Assembly: GCF_002993365.1 (NCBI RefSeq)
Contig: NZ_PVNP01000030.1
Coordinates: forward strand, 1-43,944
From: Marisediminitalea alba
GTDB lineage: Bacteria > Pseudomonadota > Gammaproteobacteria > Enterobacterales > Alteromonadaceae
Direction of reading: 5' to 3'
DNA: 43,944 bases
In this document: in pieces, positions 16,455 to 23,529 of the stretch
Position numbering within the stretch: the first letter of the stretch is position 1
Layout: each line of letters begins with the position of its first letter
Translations under genes and position numbers: made by a program
Notes under the pieces: model-generated
Told to the model about the DNA's origin: nothing
The model's input: only the letters and a program-made list of their open reading frames with translations
The model's database searches: none

Positions 16455-16726
16455 GCATCACCTCCAACATCAGAGGAAATAAGTCTCCACGCGTTAGCGC
16501 CATGCTGGTCGTTTCCACCTATGGTTTCCCAAATCTCACCATTAGCAGTAAAGGCCAGGCAGCCAGGGCAGTAGTCTTGGGGGTGGCGCACTGCATCACG
16601 CCAGCCGGTCACATTGCCCATATACGTAATTACCGCGCCGCTTTTGTTCCAGTTGCACACGTGCGACTCGCGCCACGCATTGGCAACTTGCTTACTGCAG
16701 TTAATTTGCTCTTTAGAATTGAACAT
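16451..16726 (-). CDS. hypothetical early protein (91 aa)
   Basis: A 91-residue Trp- and Cys-containing protein (HVCNWNKSGAVITYMG, then HPQDYCPGCLAFTANG). The first part has the AWRESHVCNWNKSG pattern and could be a small metal-binding fold through its CPGC pair. Not assigned. Operon position supports it as a real gene. Confidence 0.68.
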   Translation of the reverse strand: MFNSKEQINCSKQVANAWRESHVCNWNKSGAVITYMGNVTGWRDAVRHPQDYCPGCLAFTANGEIWETIGGNDQHGANAWRLISSDVGGDA

Positions 16727-16745
16727 GTGTTAAACCTCCACCGGC

Positions 16746-17210
16746 TTACCGGTAAAAATTCGTAATGGTTTTACCGGTGACGCGGGTACCAGACTCACCT
16801 AGCATTAATGTGGTTTTTGAATCTGCGGAGAGAACTTGTGTACCAGGCTTTGGATAAACGCGTTGAGCGACCATTACTAAGCAGCGTTTTAACGCGTCAA
16901 GACATTGAGCAACTACAGGCTGAAGCGCGATCGGTTGGGGTGCGTGCACTTCTTTCACGATTGCCGCCTTTACATGCAGTGGAATGGTGCTTATCGGCGT
17001 GCCCAGGTACTCATGACACACTGCGTACAATGCCCAATCGGCGTCACTTGGTGTGGTTGGCTCTGGTGATTGCTGCGCTGCGCGCAGAACGCTTACGGGC
17101 ACAACAAGGGCTTGCTGTTTCAAGAAATATAGAACATCTGGCCGCTGAGCAGCTTGCAAACCTATGTCGGTGGGTACGGGAGTCAAAATGAGAGAGCGAG
17201 TTGAGATCAT
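16746..17210 (-). CDS. hypothetical early protein (154 aa)
   Basis: Function not recognised. The reading is chosen on the minus strand because it fits exactly between the Ner-like gene and the next early gene and has AAGGGG seven bases before the ATG at 17210. The opposite-strand frame (16808-17191) is open too but has no ribosome site and would run against the operon. The protein has a helical N-terminal part and a basic middle. Confidence 0.62.
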   Translation of the reverse strand: MISTRSLILTPVPTDIGLQAAQRPDVLYFLKQQALVVPVSVLRAAQQSPEPTTPSDADWALYAVCHEYLGTPISTIPLHVKAAIVKEVHAPQPIALQPVVAQCLDALKRCLVMVAQRVYPKPGTQVLSADSKTTLMLGESGTRVTGKTITNFYR

Positions 17211-17221
17211 CCTGGTTCCCC

Positions 17222-17485
17222 TTATGCGCTTAACAGCTGAGCAAGTTCTTGCTTTTTTTGCTCACGCAGCTGGGATTTTGAATGGTGGTAAGGCTTTACA
17301 TCGTGAAATACATCGAGGAGATCTTTATCGATGGCTTTGCATACCGCTTCGGCAATTTCACGAGAATAGGAGGTTTTGTTGATGACCTGGCCAACAGCAG
17401 AGACGCTTTTGCCCAAAATTTCGGCCAGCATTTTGTTTGAGTAACCACGGGCTTTTAATTCCGCTTTAATTTCTTTCGGGGTCAT
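17222..17485 (-). CDS. Ner-like / small HTH early regulator
   Basis: An 87-residue protein with a clear helix-turn-helix (about 17-36, NKMLAEILGKSVSAVGQVIN) after KEIKAELKARGYS. It is the first gene of the leftward early operon, exactly where Mu encodes Ner, which turns down early and repressor transcription. A ribosome site AAGG lies eight bases ahead of the ATG. The long basic tail could aid DNA binding. Confidence 0.83.
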   Translation of the reverse strand: MTPKEIKAELKARGYSNKMLAEILGKSVSAVGQVINKTSYSREIAEAVCKAIDKDLLDVFHDVKPYHHSKSQLREQKKQELAQLLSA

Positions 17486-17563
17486 AGTATGTTTACCTTA
17501 CGTGTAGCGCTTTCAGTGAACCTTGCAGGGATATCTAAAAGCGTTTTGTTAATGTCGATGTTT

Positions 17564-17593
17564 ATAATAGGTTCTAAATATGGAACCTGTCAA
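17564..17593 (-). promoter_or_regulatory. leftward early promoter
   Basis: On the minus strand a perfect -35 box TTGACA (17593-17588) and a -10 box TATTAT (17569-17564) are separated by 18 bases. Transcription would start near 17557 and run into the Ner-like gene. The 18-base spacer is entirely the operator described next. Confidence 0.85.
17570..17587. promoter_or_regulatory. operator O1, filling the early promoter spacer
   Basis: GGTTCTAAATATGGAACC is an inverted repeat (GGTTC/GAACC arms, 8-base centre). It occupies exactly the spacer between the -35 and -10 boxes, so a bound repressor would exclude RNA polymerase directly. Confidence 0.8.
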
Positions 17594-17600
17594 CACTTTA

Positions 17601-17618
17601 GGTTTTAAAAATTGAACC
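17601..17618. promoter_or_regulatory. operator O2, overlapping the repressor start codon
   Basis: GGTTTTAAAAATTGAACC matches the O1 arms apart from one base and lies 31 bp (about three turns) away centre to centre. It covers the TTG start of the repressor gene (17612-17614), so the repressor could control both its own expression and the early promoter. Confidence 0.7.
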
Positions 17619-17983
17619 TCTTAAAGGCTGAAAGAGAGCGGTTGGGGCTAAAACAGAGTCAAGTGTTTGAACATATTGGAGTTTCTAAAGGAACTTTTAT
17701 TAGGTGGGAGCAAGATGCTCCTATACCCTCAGACAAGTTGGCTGGGTTAGCTAGTTTGGGTTTTGATATTAATTATGTGGTTACAGGTAAACGTTCGGTT
17801 AACACAAAACGAGTAGCCGAAATTGTAGAGCTTATAGAGTCATTATTAGTTGAGCATGGCAGGCATGTTAGCCCCAAAGGTAAAGCCCGAATCATTGCCG
17901 GGCTATTGGAATTAGAACAAGAATCACAGCAAGAGGTGAAGGCGTCTAACGTTCTGCCTTTTGTTACAGCAGCAGGTTTTTAG
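17612..17983 (+). CDS. prophage repressor (XRE family)
   Basis: A 123-residue repressor with a lambda-type helix-turn-helix (about 14-35, KQSQVFEHIGVSKGTFIRWEQD) and a C-terminal helical part, probably for dimerisation. Unlike Mu c it is not MuA-related. It is divergent from the Ner-like gene and starts the lysogeny operon. An in-frame stop at 17606 leaves TTG (17612) as the only sensible start; no strong ribosome site precedes it, so translation may be weak or nearly leaderless. A TATAAT (17563-17568) without a good -35 box may be its promoter. Confidence 0.87.
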   Translation: MNLLKAERERLGLKQSQVFEHIGVSKGTFIRWEQDAPIPSDKLAGLASLGFDINYVVTGKRSVNTKRVAEIVELIESLLVEHGRHVSPKGKARIIAGLLELEQESQQEVKASNVLPFVTAAGF

Positions 17984-18014
17984 TATGTAATTTTCACGTA
18001 GTATGGAGTGAATT

Positions 18015-18611
18015 ATGGATGATTTTGAAAGTAAGGTTACGCAACTCTTTAAAGAGAGTTTTTCGGAAAGTGAGGGAAGCTCTTCAGTCCCTCAAAACGT
18101 AACCACATCAGGCACTGGTAATATTGTGTCTATTGGTACTAACCATATCAATGTGACAAACCAGGAAGTGATCGTTAAACCTAATGTGATGCCTGGTAGC
18201 CATCACATCACAAGTGATCAGCAATATATCATCAGGCTGTTAGTCGATGACGTTGTTACAGCCGAAAAAGCTTCTAAAAAGAACCCCAGAAACCATGCTG
18301 CGGTTTGGACGGCCCTTAAGCGAAAGTTTAAATTCTCCTCATACAAATTCATCGAGCAGGAAAAGTTTCCAGAAGTCGAAAGCTACTTACGCCAGACGAT
18401 AGGTAGATTAAAGCGTGCAAAATCAGCTCGCGGATTTTCATCATGGCGTAAGAGCCGCTACAGTTTCATTTATGCCCGCTTAAAAAAATTAGATCGGGTT
18501 GATGACAAAGATTGGTATCTGGAATTTAGTTTTGGTTGCAATTCGTTAACTGAATTAACCGATGACCAACTTCAACAAACTTATGACTGGGTTGCTTCGC
18601 TCAAGAAATAA
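18015..18611 (+). CDS. ORF6C-domain-like phage protein
   Basis: A disordered N-terminal part with a Gly/Asn repeat-like patch (TSGTGNIVSIGTNHINVTN, about 31-50) leads to an ORF6C-type domain (about 66-135: ITSDQQYIIRLLVDDVV, then AAVWTALKRKFKFSSYKFI and FPEVESYLRQTIGRLK). ORF6C domains occur in phage antirepressors and other regulators. A C-terminal charged helical region follows. GGAG lies seven bases ahead of the start. It is 31 bases downstream of the repressor, so probably co-transcribed. Function as antirepressor or repressor partner is inferred. Confidence 0.75.
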   Translation: MDDFESKVTQLFKESFSESEGSSSVPQNVTTSGTGNIVSIGTNHINVTNQEVIVKPNVMPGSHHITSDQQYIIRLLVDDVVTAEKASKKNPRNHAAVWTALKRKFKFSSYKFIEQEKFPEVESYLRQTIGRLKRAKSARGFSSWRKSRYSFIYARLKKLDRVDDKDWYLEFSFGCNSLTELTDDQLQQTYDWVASLKK

Positions 18612-18634
18612 GGCTCTGTAGCCAAGGAGGGCAT

Positions 18635-18757
18635 ATGAATTACAAAAAATCTATTTTCGCTTTAATCGCACTTTTAGCTTCGAATGTAATGCCATTCACT
18701 AACGGTACGAAACCCCCACCTTCGGCCAGCTACGTACACGTATGGATTACGTTATGA
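18635..18757 (+). CDS. 40-residue exported or membrane peptide
   Basis: The frame encodes 40 residues starting MNYKKSIFALIALLASNVMP: a positively charged N terminus followed by a hydrophobic stretch (about 6-20), then a Pro-rich tail ending in WITL. The ribosome site AAGGAGG four bases ahead is the strongest in the cargo operon. Its stop overlaps the lipoprotein start (ATGA), so it is a real translated unit. Candidates are a short exported peptide, a small membrane toxin or a leader for coupling translation. Confidence 0.65.
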   Translation: MNYKKSIFALIALLASNVMPFTNGTKPPPSASYVHVWITL

Positions 18758-19233
18758 TTAAACAAATCTTAGCTTTGGCAATTTTTTTAAATCTTGTTGG
18801 GTGCCAATCGAACAGCCAACAGCCAATAGTTCAGCCTGAAGAAAAAAAGCACATTTGGATTAAATATAAAGAACTAGAGAAAGCATGCAGAGAAAGTACA
18901 TCGGCTCAATTTACGCTTCTTAAGCGAGAACTTAAAGGTAAATACGTTACCTGGAAAGGTACTATTCAAAATGTTGATCTCAGTTATGACGATACCATTT
19001 CGATCTTCATTGACATGGGAACCACGTCTAGTTACGGGTTTATTGATTTCAGTCGAGTAGTCTATCTATACAACCAAACCTACGATGACTATGTGCTTGG
19101 TTTTAGGAAGGGACAGCTAGTTGAGTATACAGGGAAAATCGAACTCATAAGTAACTATGACAGAATTTATGGAATGCAGTGCGATGTTCACTTGTCAGAC
19201 TGGGATATCCTCTGGTCGGAAACATTAAAATAG
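18754..19233 (+). CDS. lipoprotein with an OB-fold-like domain
   Basis: A type II signal peptide, MIKQILALAIFLNLVGC, has a clear lipobox LVGC and no Asp after the Cys, so it should reach the outer membrane. The mature part resembles tRNA_anti-like OB folds: GKYVTWKGTIQNV, a strand with IFIDMG, and RKGQLVEYTGKIELIS. I set the start at 18754, coupled by ATGA to the preceding peptide, rather than at 18742, whose first residues would spoil the signal. Phage lipoproteins often block superinfection; that role is inferred only. Confidence 0.75.
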   Translation: MIKQILALAIFLNLVGCQSNSQQPIVQPEEKKHIWIKYKELEKACRESTSAQFTLLKRELKGKYVTWKGTIQNVDLSYDDTISIFIDMGTTSSYGFIDFSRVVYLYNQTYDDYVLGFRKGQLVEYTGKIELISNYDRIYGMQCDVHLSDWDILWSETLK

Positions 19234-19251
19234 CAACGGAGCGAGTCAAAC

Positions 19252-19464
19252 ATGAATAACGATAACCAAAATAGCATTCTTGAACAGATCGTCTATTCAA
19301 CTTACGCAGTTCTACAGGACAAAGGGCTCCACCTGAATCAAATCAGGGATGAAGTGATCGAAAACGTTATGGCGAATGCGCCTTATACCTTCCTGGCCAG
19401 TGAGCTAAAAACAGAAATGATAGCGGCATTAACAGAAATTGTTGCTCAAATTGAAAAGGACTAA
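19252..19464 (+). CDS. small acidic helical protein (70 aa)
   Basis: A short acidic protein, predicted helical, with no recognisable family (EQIVYSTYAVLQDKG in the first half, LKTEMIAALTEIVAQIEKD at the end). The ribosome site GGAGCGAG is good. It stands 18 bases after the lipoprotein and two bases before the RexA-like gene, so it is translationally coupled with the module. It could be an inhibitor or partner of that protein. Confidence 0.7.
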   Translation: MNNDNQNSILEQIVYSTYAVLQDKGLHLNQIRDEVIENVMANAPYTFLASELKTEMIAALTEIVAQIEKD

Positions 19465-19466
19465 TC

Positions 19467-20399
19467 ATGCTTGTTAGGTTTGTAGGCTTCTCTATCGAAG
19501 TGCCTGATTCACTGCCACTATCTGAACTAATGGCATCATTAGCTGAGGAAAAAGCCAATTTTGAGCACGTTGATGATATTGGCCGCTTTATGTACGTCGA
19601 CGATACCAGCAACAGCAAGTATTACCTTGGTTTAATGTTAACGGTTAAAAATCAACGTACTTTCTGTGAGCTTAAGGAAAACGGCGGGGCTCCTAAGATT
19701 CAAGTAAACAGTTTGGATGATGATTCCAGGATTACCGAATTCAATTTTTTTGTAATCAATAAGGCTTCGGGTATTGGCTTATATCAGTATTACCATCAGT
19801 CCTGTAGTATTAGCCAGGCAATGAAAAGCATGAAAAAGAAATTTTTACGCCTTAAAGACGTAAAAAAGGAAGTAGCGAAAACTACAGCGCAGGATGAAGG
19901 CAAATCGGAAGGTGCAGCCAAAAAAGTCGCTGGCAAGAAGTATAATGGTACTTTCAAATGGCAGGTGTTGATTAATAAATCGAGCTTACCCGTTTTATTG
20001 GCCGAGATGAAAAGAATTAAAGCGCTTGAGCTGGACTTTGCTTACCTTAAGCCAGAACAAAAAATGTTCAGACCTTTAACAGGTTTCGTGAATAAGCATC
20101 GCCGTAAATTTAGCTTTAGCTCTCAAGCGCCACTGCAAGGGTTGATAGATGCCGTTTCCAGTTCGGTAGATGAAGCAGACAGCGAAAGTGGCAGAGTATT
20201 TGCGGTTGACGAGAGTGGTATTGACCGTGTTATACGCATTCAGGACCAGCCAGATAGTTTTGGCGAATATGATTACGATGAACTTGCAGCTCAAATTAGC
20301 GATCTTACTGTTACCGATTTTGCAAGCAGCTGGGTGACAGATAAACTGATAGAGATTTGCGATGATCATAAAACGATATTTGAGGCGAAAATAAGATGA
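19467..20399 (+). CDS. RexA-like soluble exclusion protein (candidate)
   Basis: A 310-residue protein without membrane segments. It appears to have two domains, residues about 1-128 and 160-310, joined by a Lys/Ala-rich linker (131-160). From memory, the first domain has a layout like lambda RexA: short strand pairs, an acidic DDDSRITEF turn, and a FFVINKASGIGLYQYY strand-turn-strand segment. The second domain has FVNKHRRKFSFSSQ and an acidic C terminus. Gene order (soluble then 4-TM), size and position behind the repressor also match rexA-rexB. No alignment was run. KwaB (DUF4868) of Kiwa is an alternative. ATGA overlap with the next gene argues for a functional pair. Confidence 0.6.
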   Translation: MLVRFVGFSIEVPDSLPLSELMASLAEEKANFEHVDDIGRFMYVDDTSNSKYYLGLMLTVKNQRTFCELKENGGAPKIQVNSLDDDSRITEFNFFVINKASGIGLYQYYHQSCSISQAMKSMKKKFLRLKDVKKEVAKTTAQDEGKSEGAAKKVAGKKYNGTFKWQVLINKSSLPVLLAEMKRIKALELDFAYLKPEQKMFRPLTGFVNKHRRKFSFSSQAPLQGLIDAVSSSVDEADSESGRVFAVDESGIDRVIRIQDQPDSFGEYDYDELAAQISDLTVTDFASSWVTDKLIEICDDHKTIFEAKIR

Positions 20400-20884
20400 T
20401 AATCCGGTTCCTCCTTTGCGCAGTAGTTGCAACACTTACGATTGGTGTTGTGCATTGCTTCGTGACGGATGCGCCAAAATTTATAAAGTTTTATGAAGAG
20501 AACCTGCGCGGAAACTTATTTGCCGGTTTCCTGACTGTTGGCGGTTTTCTGCTTTCGTTAAAAACCTTCATCCTGATAAAGCTCAAAGAAAACGTTTACG
20601 ACCGACCTCAGTATAAAAAACGCTTTGAAGAGATGAAGAAACTTGATGAAAATTTGCAGGTATACGCACCGTTAAGAAATTTAAGTGACTTTTTATTTTG
20701 GTCGGTACTGGCCACCATTGGCGCAGCCATCGCCCAGCTCTCGATTGGCCTTATCGGAATTCAGTGGTTTGTTTATGCTGCTATCTGGATTTCGGTATTT
20801 GCGCTTTGCATTTTGATTGCATCCTTACTATTGATAAAAACCAGCCTGAATGACTGGTTCAAATTTATTAATGAAGATTCTTAA
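20396..20884 (+). CDS. RexB-like four-span membrane protein (candidate)
   Basis: The 162-residue protein has four predicted membrane spans: about 4-22, 40-62, 97-118 and 124-147. Spans 2 and 3 are separated by a charged loop (63-96, containing YKKRFEEMKKLDENLQ). Lambda RexB has the same length class (144 residues) and the same four-span pattern with a basic loop after span 2. RexB forms an ion channel opened by RexA when certain phages infect. The start overlaps the stop of the previous gene (ATGA). KwaA-like membrane proteins have similar topology, so that family cannot be excluded. Confidence 0.62.
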   Translation: MIIRFLLCAVVATLTIGVVHCFVTDAPKFIKFYEENLRGNLFAGFLTVGGFLLSLKTFILIKLKENVYDRPQYKKRFEEMKKLDENLQVYAPLRNLSDFLFWSVLATIGAAIAQLSIGLIGIQWFVYAAIWISVFALCILIASLLLIKTSLNDWFKFINEDS

Positions 20885-20892
20885 TCTTTCTC

Positions 20893-20915
20893 AAAAGCCC
20901 TCTCAGGGCTTTTTT
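20893..20915 (+). terminator. terminator of the repressor-cargo operon
   Basis: A stem AAAAGCCCT/AGGGCTTTT (20893-20901 and 20905-20913) with a three-base loop is followed by T residues. It lies nine bases after the RexB-like stop, so it ends the operon. Confidence 0.85.
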
Positions 20916-21095
20916 AGTGTTCAGGCGGTAGCTGTAAGCTTATTTTGGTAAAAATTCCTAAAATCATCTAGAAGTCATTATCAGAAAGTATTTGAATGCT
21001 GGTTTGCGTCTGTAATTTAATGCGTTTTTAGAGTGCTTTTAAAACGGTTTTCAACAGCTTTTTAGTTTAAAAACCGGTTTTCCCAAACCTCGTTT

Positions 21096-21605
21096 TCAAA
21101 GCCTTGTAAAAAACTGTTCCGGCTCAGGAAATCCAAACTGCATTAATGCTATCGATGGGCGAATGAGATCGTAAGGGGCAATATCCCCTTTGGTCAGTTT
21201 CGTAAACGTTGTAGATGATACTTTTAATATCTCTTCCCAGTCTTTAGGGCGGTCGCTAATTTCCATCATAAAATCGTAATCAAGACGGGATTGCTCCATT
21301 GGCGCTTCGACTCGGTTTTTGTTTTTTGGGTACCAGGTTGTTCCATTTATCCATAGCTGCTCTTGCCGCCGCATTGGAATATTCATCACAATGCAAAAAA
21401 TACCTTCCGCAAACACCTTTTGTTCCTGAGTGAAGTTATCCCTTCCAAGTAAGAAGGCAAATGGGCTGGTTAAATCCAGTCCGAGCTCAACAATATAGTT
21501 TGAACGTTTGCCACTGGTTGCACCAATGGCCTCTTTCATGATCTGGATAAATGATCTTAACTGTTGGTGGGTCATGGTGGATGAATCGATACATTGCACG
21601 GTCAT
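21096..21605 (-). CDS. hypothetical protein, end of the DnaB operon
   Basis: I do not recognise this protein. It is about 169 residues with a charged helical N terminus (MTHQQLRSFIQIMKEAIG) and a Trp/Tyr-bearing middle. The middle (ILKVSSTTFTKLTKGDIAPY) could be a small helix-turn-helix. The ATG at 21605 is preferred over a GTG nine bases upstream, because it has a weak GAG site. It is the last gene before the convergent terminator region. Confidence 0.6.
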   Translation of the reverse strand: MTVQCIDSSTMTHQQLRSFIQIMKEAIGATSGKRSNYIVELGLDLTSPFAFLLGRDNFTQEQKVFAEGIFCIVMNIPMRRQEQLWINGTTWYPKNKNRVEAPMEQSRLDYDFMMEISDRPKDWEEILKVSSTTFTKLTKGDIAPYDLIRPSIALMQFGFPEPEQFFTRL

Positions 21606-21675
21606 TTTATTCACTCAAAGCTATTTTAAAGCTTTAATAAAGCATTAAATTTGAATATTGTAAAATAAGTTTTGA

Positions 21676-22038
21676 TTAAAGTGGCTGGCATTGGCATTCG
21701 GTTGATAACACATACCGGCCATCATCCAGTTTAAAGATCGTTCTGCCTGGCGCTTCTCTGTCATCACGAACACAAATACCGGTTAATGTTTTGGTAGTGT
21801 CGTAGTTAAAGCAGATCCGAAACTTCTTACCGAGCCAGCTACCCTGTTCAGGAAAGTCAGTAAAATTAATTTTTGTATGAGTACCCATTCTGATCTCCAG
21901 TTTGATGATTTTTCGCCAATGGTGAATATTTATAAGAACGTTGGTTGTTTTGCTTATTGCTGTGATGACAAAAGGCAAAATTAAAAATACGGCTAACGCA
22001 ATCAGTACTTCTAGCCCCGTTAAGAATAAGTATTGCAC
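21676..22038 (-). CDS. single-span membrane protein, hypothetical
   Basis: The N-terminal 30 residues are a hydrophobic membrane segment (LEVLIALAVFLILPFVITAI), followed by a soluble domain of about 85 residues with two cysteines near the end (CQCQ). The start codon is GTG at 22038, supported by a GAGGAG site seven bases ahead. It is in line with the dnaB-like gene. Function unknown. Confidence 0.68.
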   Translation of the reverse strand: MQYLFLTGLEVLIALAVFLILPFVITAISKTTNVLINIHHWRKIIKLEIRMGTHTKINFTDFPEQGSWLGKKFRICFNYDTTKTLTGICVRDDREAPGRTIFKLDDGRYVLSTECQCQPL

Positions 22039-22041
22039 CGT

Positions 22042-22194
22042 TTACTCCTCACCCCGATTGCCGGTTGAGGTTGATTTGCCTTTGTGCTCCTCGTGAAAGC
22101 AGATATGTAGAAACCAAACCATTAAAGCAATGATGTCCATAATTAGTGGCAGTCTGTATTGATGGGAAAGGATTAAATAAATCAGTAGTGTCAT
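22042..22194 (-). CDS. small membrane protein (50 aa)
   Basis: A 50-residue frame starts in an ATGA overlap with the stop of the DnaB-like gene and ends just before the next gene. It has a hydrophobic stretch (IMDIIALMVWFLHICF, about 19-34) and a hydrophilic tail. Translational coupling on both sides makes it a likely gene. Function unknown. Confidence 0.62.
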   Translation of the reverse strand: MTLLIYLILSHQYRLPLIMDIIALMVWFLHICFHEEHKGKSTSTGNRGEE

Positions 22195-23528
22195 TGGTTA
22201 GCCCCGGTGCGGTTTGTGAACTTTGAATATTCCCCCTGAAACAACAAATGAGCGGTCCCTGTGGGGCCGTTTCGCTGTTTGCCTATAATAATTTCTGCTT
22301 CACCCGGATGTTCTGTTTCCGGGTTGTACACTTCATCCCGGTAAATAAACAGGATCACATCTGCATCTTGCTCCAGCGAGCCCGATTCCCGGAGGTCTGA
22401 ATTGATTGGTCGTTTATCCTGCCGGTTCTCCAGACTGCGGTTAAGTTGCGATAACGCCACCACCGGTATCCCGAAGTCTTTGGCCATTTCTTTTAGGCTG
22501 TTTGAGATTTCGGCGATTTCATCCGCGCGGTTTTTCCTGGTCTCGCTTACCCGCATCAGCTGCACGTAATCCACCATTAGCATGCTGGGCTTACCGTGTT
22601 TGCGTATTAGGTTACGGGTGCGGGTACGAATGTCTGAGGGCGTTAGCGCTGCGGCATCATCGATAAACAGGTTGCCCCGTTCTTTGAGTGTGCTAATTAC
22701 GCTAAACACTCTGGACCACTCTTCGTCATCCATTTTGCCGTTACGTATTTTGGTTAGGTTCACCCGGGCCAGAGACGCCCAGAGGCGCATCATAATCTGC
22801 TCTGAAGGCATTTCCAGGCTGTATACCAGCACCGGAGCCTTGCTTTGCATCATGGCGTTCTCTACCAGGTTCATAGCGAAGGTGGTTTTGCCTTGTGAGG
22901 GCCGGGCCGCAACCAGTACTAAATCACCTGGGGCCAGTTCGTATATCAGCTCATCCAGTTCGTTAAAACCGGTAGTGAGCCCTTTAGCCGGACCCCGTCC
23001 TTCTGCAATGGCTTGTAGTTTGTCGGCAATACTGAGCGTCATTTGCCCGATGCTTTGCATCTTTGTGGCTTCGTGCTGGGCATGGCGCAGGTTAAACAGG
23101 GCGGTTTCGGCGCGCTCCAGTATCGATGCTGCAGTAGCGCCCTGGTTGTCGTAGCAAGCGTCTTTAATTTTATTGCTGGCCAGTATCACCTGGCGTTGTG
23201 TGGTAAGCGTTTTAATGCGCGTTTTAGCCAGCATGGCTTGCGAATCGTTAATGCGGTTGCGCGCCAGCTGCAGGAGGTAGTCGGTATTACCCGCTTTATC
23301 GAGTAATCCTCGTTGTTCCAGGTAGTCGGCCACGGTGAGCGTATCAATGGGGCTGCTGTTTTGGTGCAGGTACCGAATAGTGGTAAATATGTAGCGGTGG
23401 GCTGAGAAATAAAAAAAATCCGGCTCTATGCCGTCCAGCAGGTCGTCGTGCTCGGTGGTTACCAGTAGCTCTCCTAATAGCATCTGCTCCGCTGCCATGT
23501 CCTGCGGCAACGTATTAGCAGGCACCAT
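22191..23528 (-). CDS. dnaB: phage replicative DNA helicase (DnaB family)
   Basis: A 445-residue DnaB-type helicase. The N-terminal DnaB domain (about 7-110) and the RecA-like motor are both present: Walker A ARPSQGKTT (208-216), VYSLEMP (235-241), MLMVDYVQLMR (Walker B) and the C-terminal GKQRNGPTGTAHL motif. It is slightly shorter than host DnaB (471 in E. coli) and sits in a phage operon, not beside rplI, so it is prophage-borne. It would unwind DNA at replication forks. Mu relies on host DnaB, so its presence here is unusual. Confidence 0.93.
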   Translation of the reverse strand: MVPANTLPQDMAAEQMLLGELLVTTEHDDLLDGIEPDFFYFSAHRYIFTTIRYLHQNSSPIDTLTVADYLEQRGLLDKAGNTDYLLQLARNRINDSQAMLAKTRIKTLTTQRQVILASNKIKDACYDNQGATAASILERAETALFNLRHAQHEATKMQSIGQMTLSIADKLQAIAEGRGPAKGLTTGFNELDELIYELAPGDLVLVAARPSQGKTTFAMNLVENAMMQSKAPVLVYSLEMPSEQIMMRLWASLARVNLTKIRNGKMDDEEWSRVFSVISTLKERGNLFIDDAAALTPSDIRTRTRNLIRKHGKPSMLMVDYVQLMRVSETRKNRADEIAEISNSLKEMAKDFGIPVVALSQLNRSLENRQDKRPINSDLRESGSLEQDADVILFIYRDEVYNPETEHPGEAEIIIGKQRNGPTGTAHLLFQGEYSKFTNRTGANQ

Positions 23529-23529
23529 G

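Noticed and set aside
16808..17191. Plus-strand reading frame opposite the early operon
   Set aside because: No ribosome site, antisense to a tightly packed operon, and the minus-strand frame has a good start and fits between its neighbours.
18742..18753. Start of the lipoprotein at the upstream ATG
   Set aside because: It would add four residues before a perfect type II signal peptide; ATG 18754 is coupled to the previous stop (ATGA).
19467..20884. Kiwa (KwaA-KwaB) system as first choice
   Set aside because: Kiwa has the membrane gene first, whereas here the soluble gene comes first, behind a repressor, as in rexAB. Kept only as alternative.
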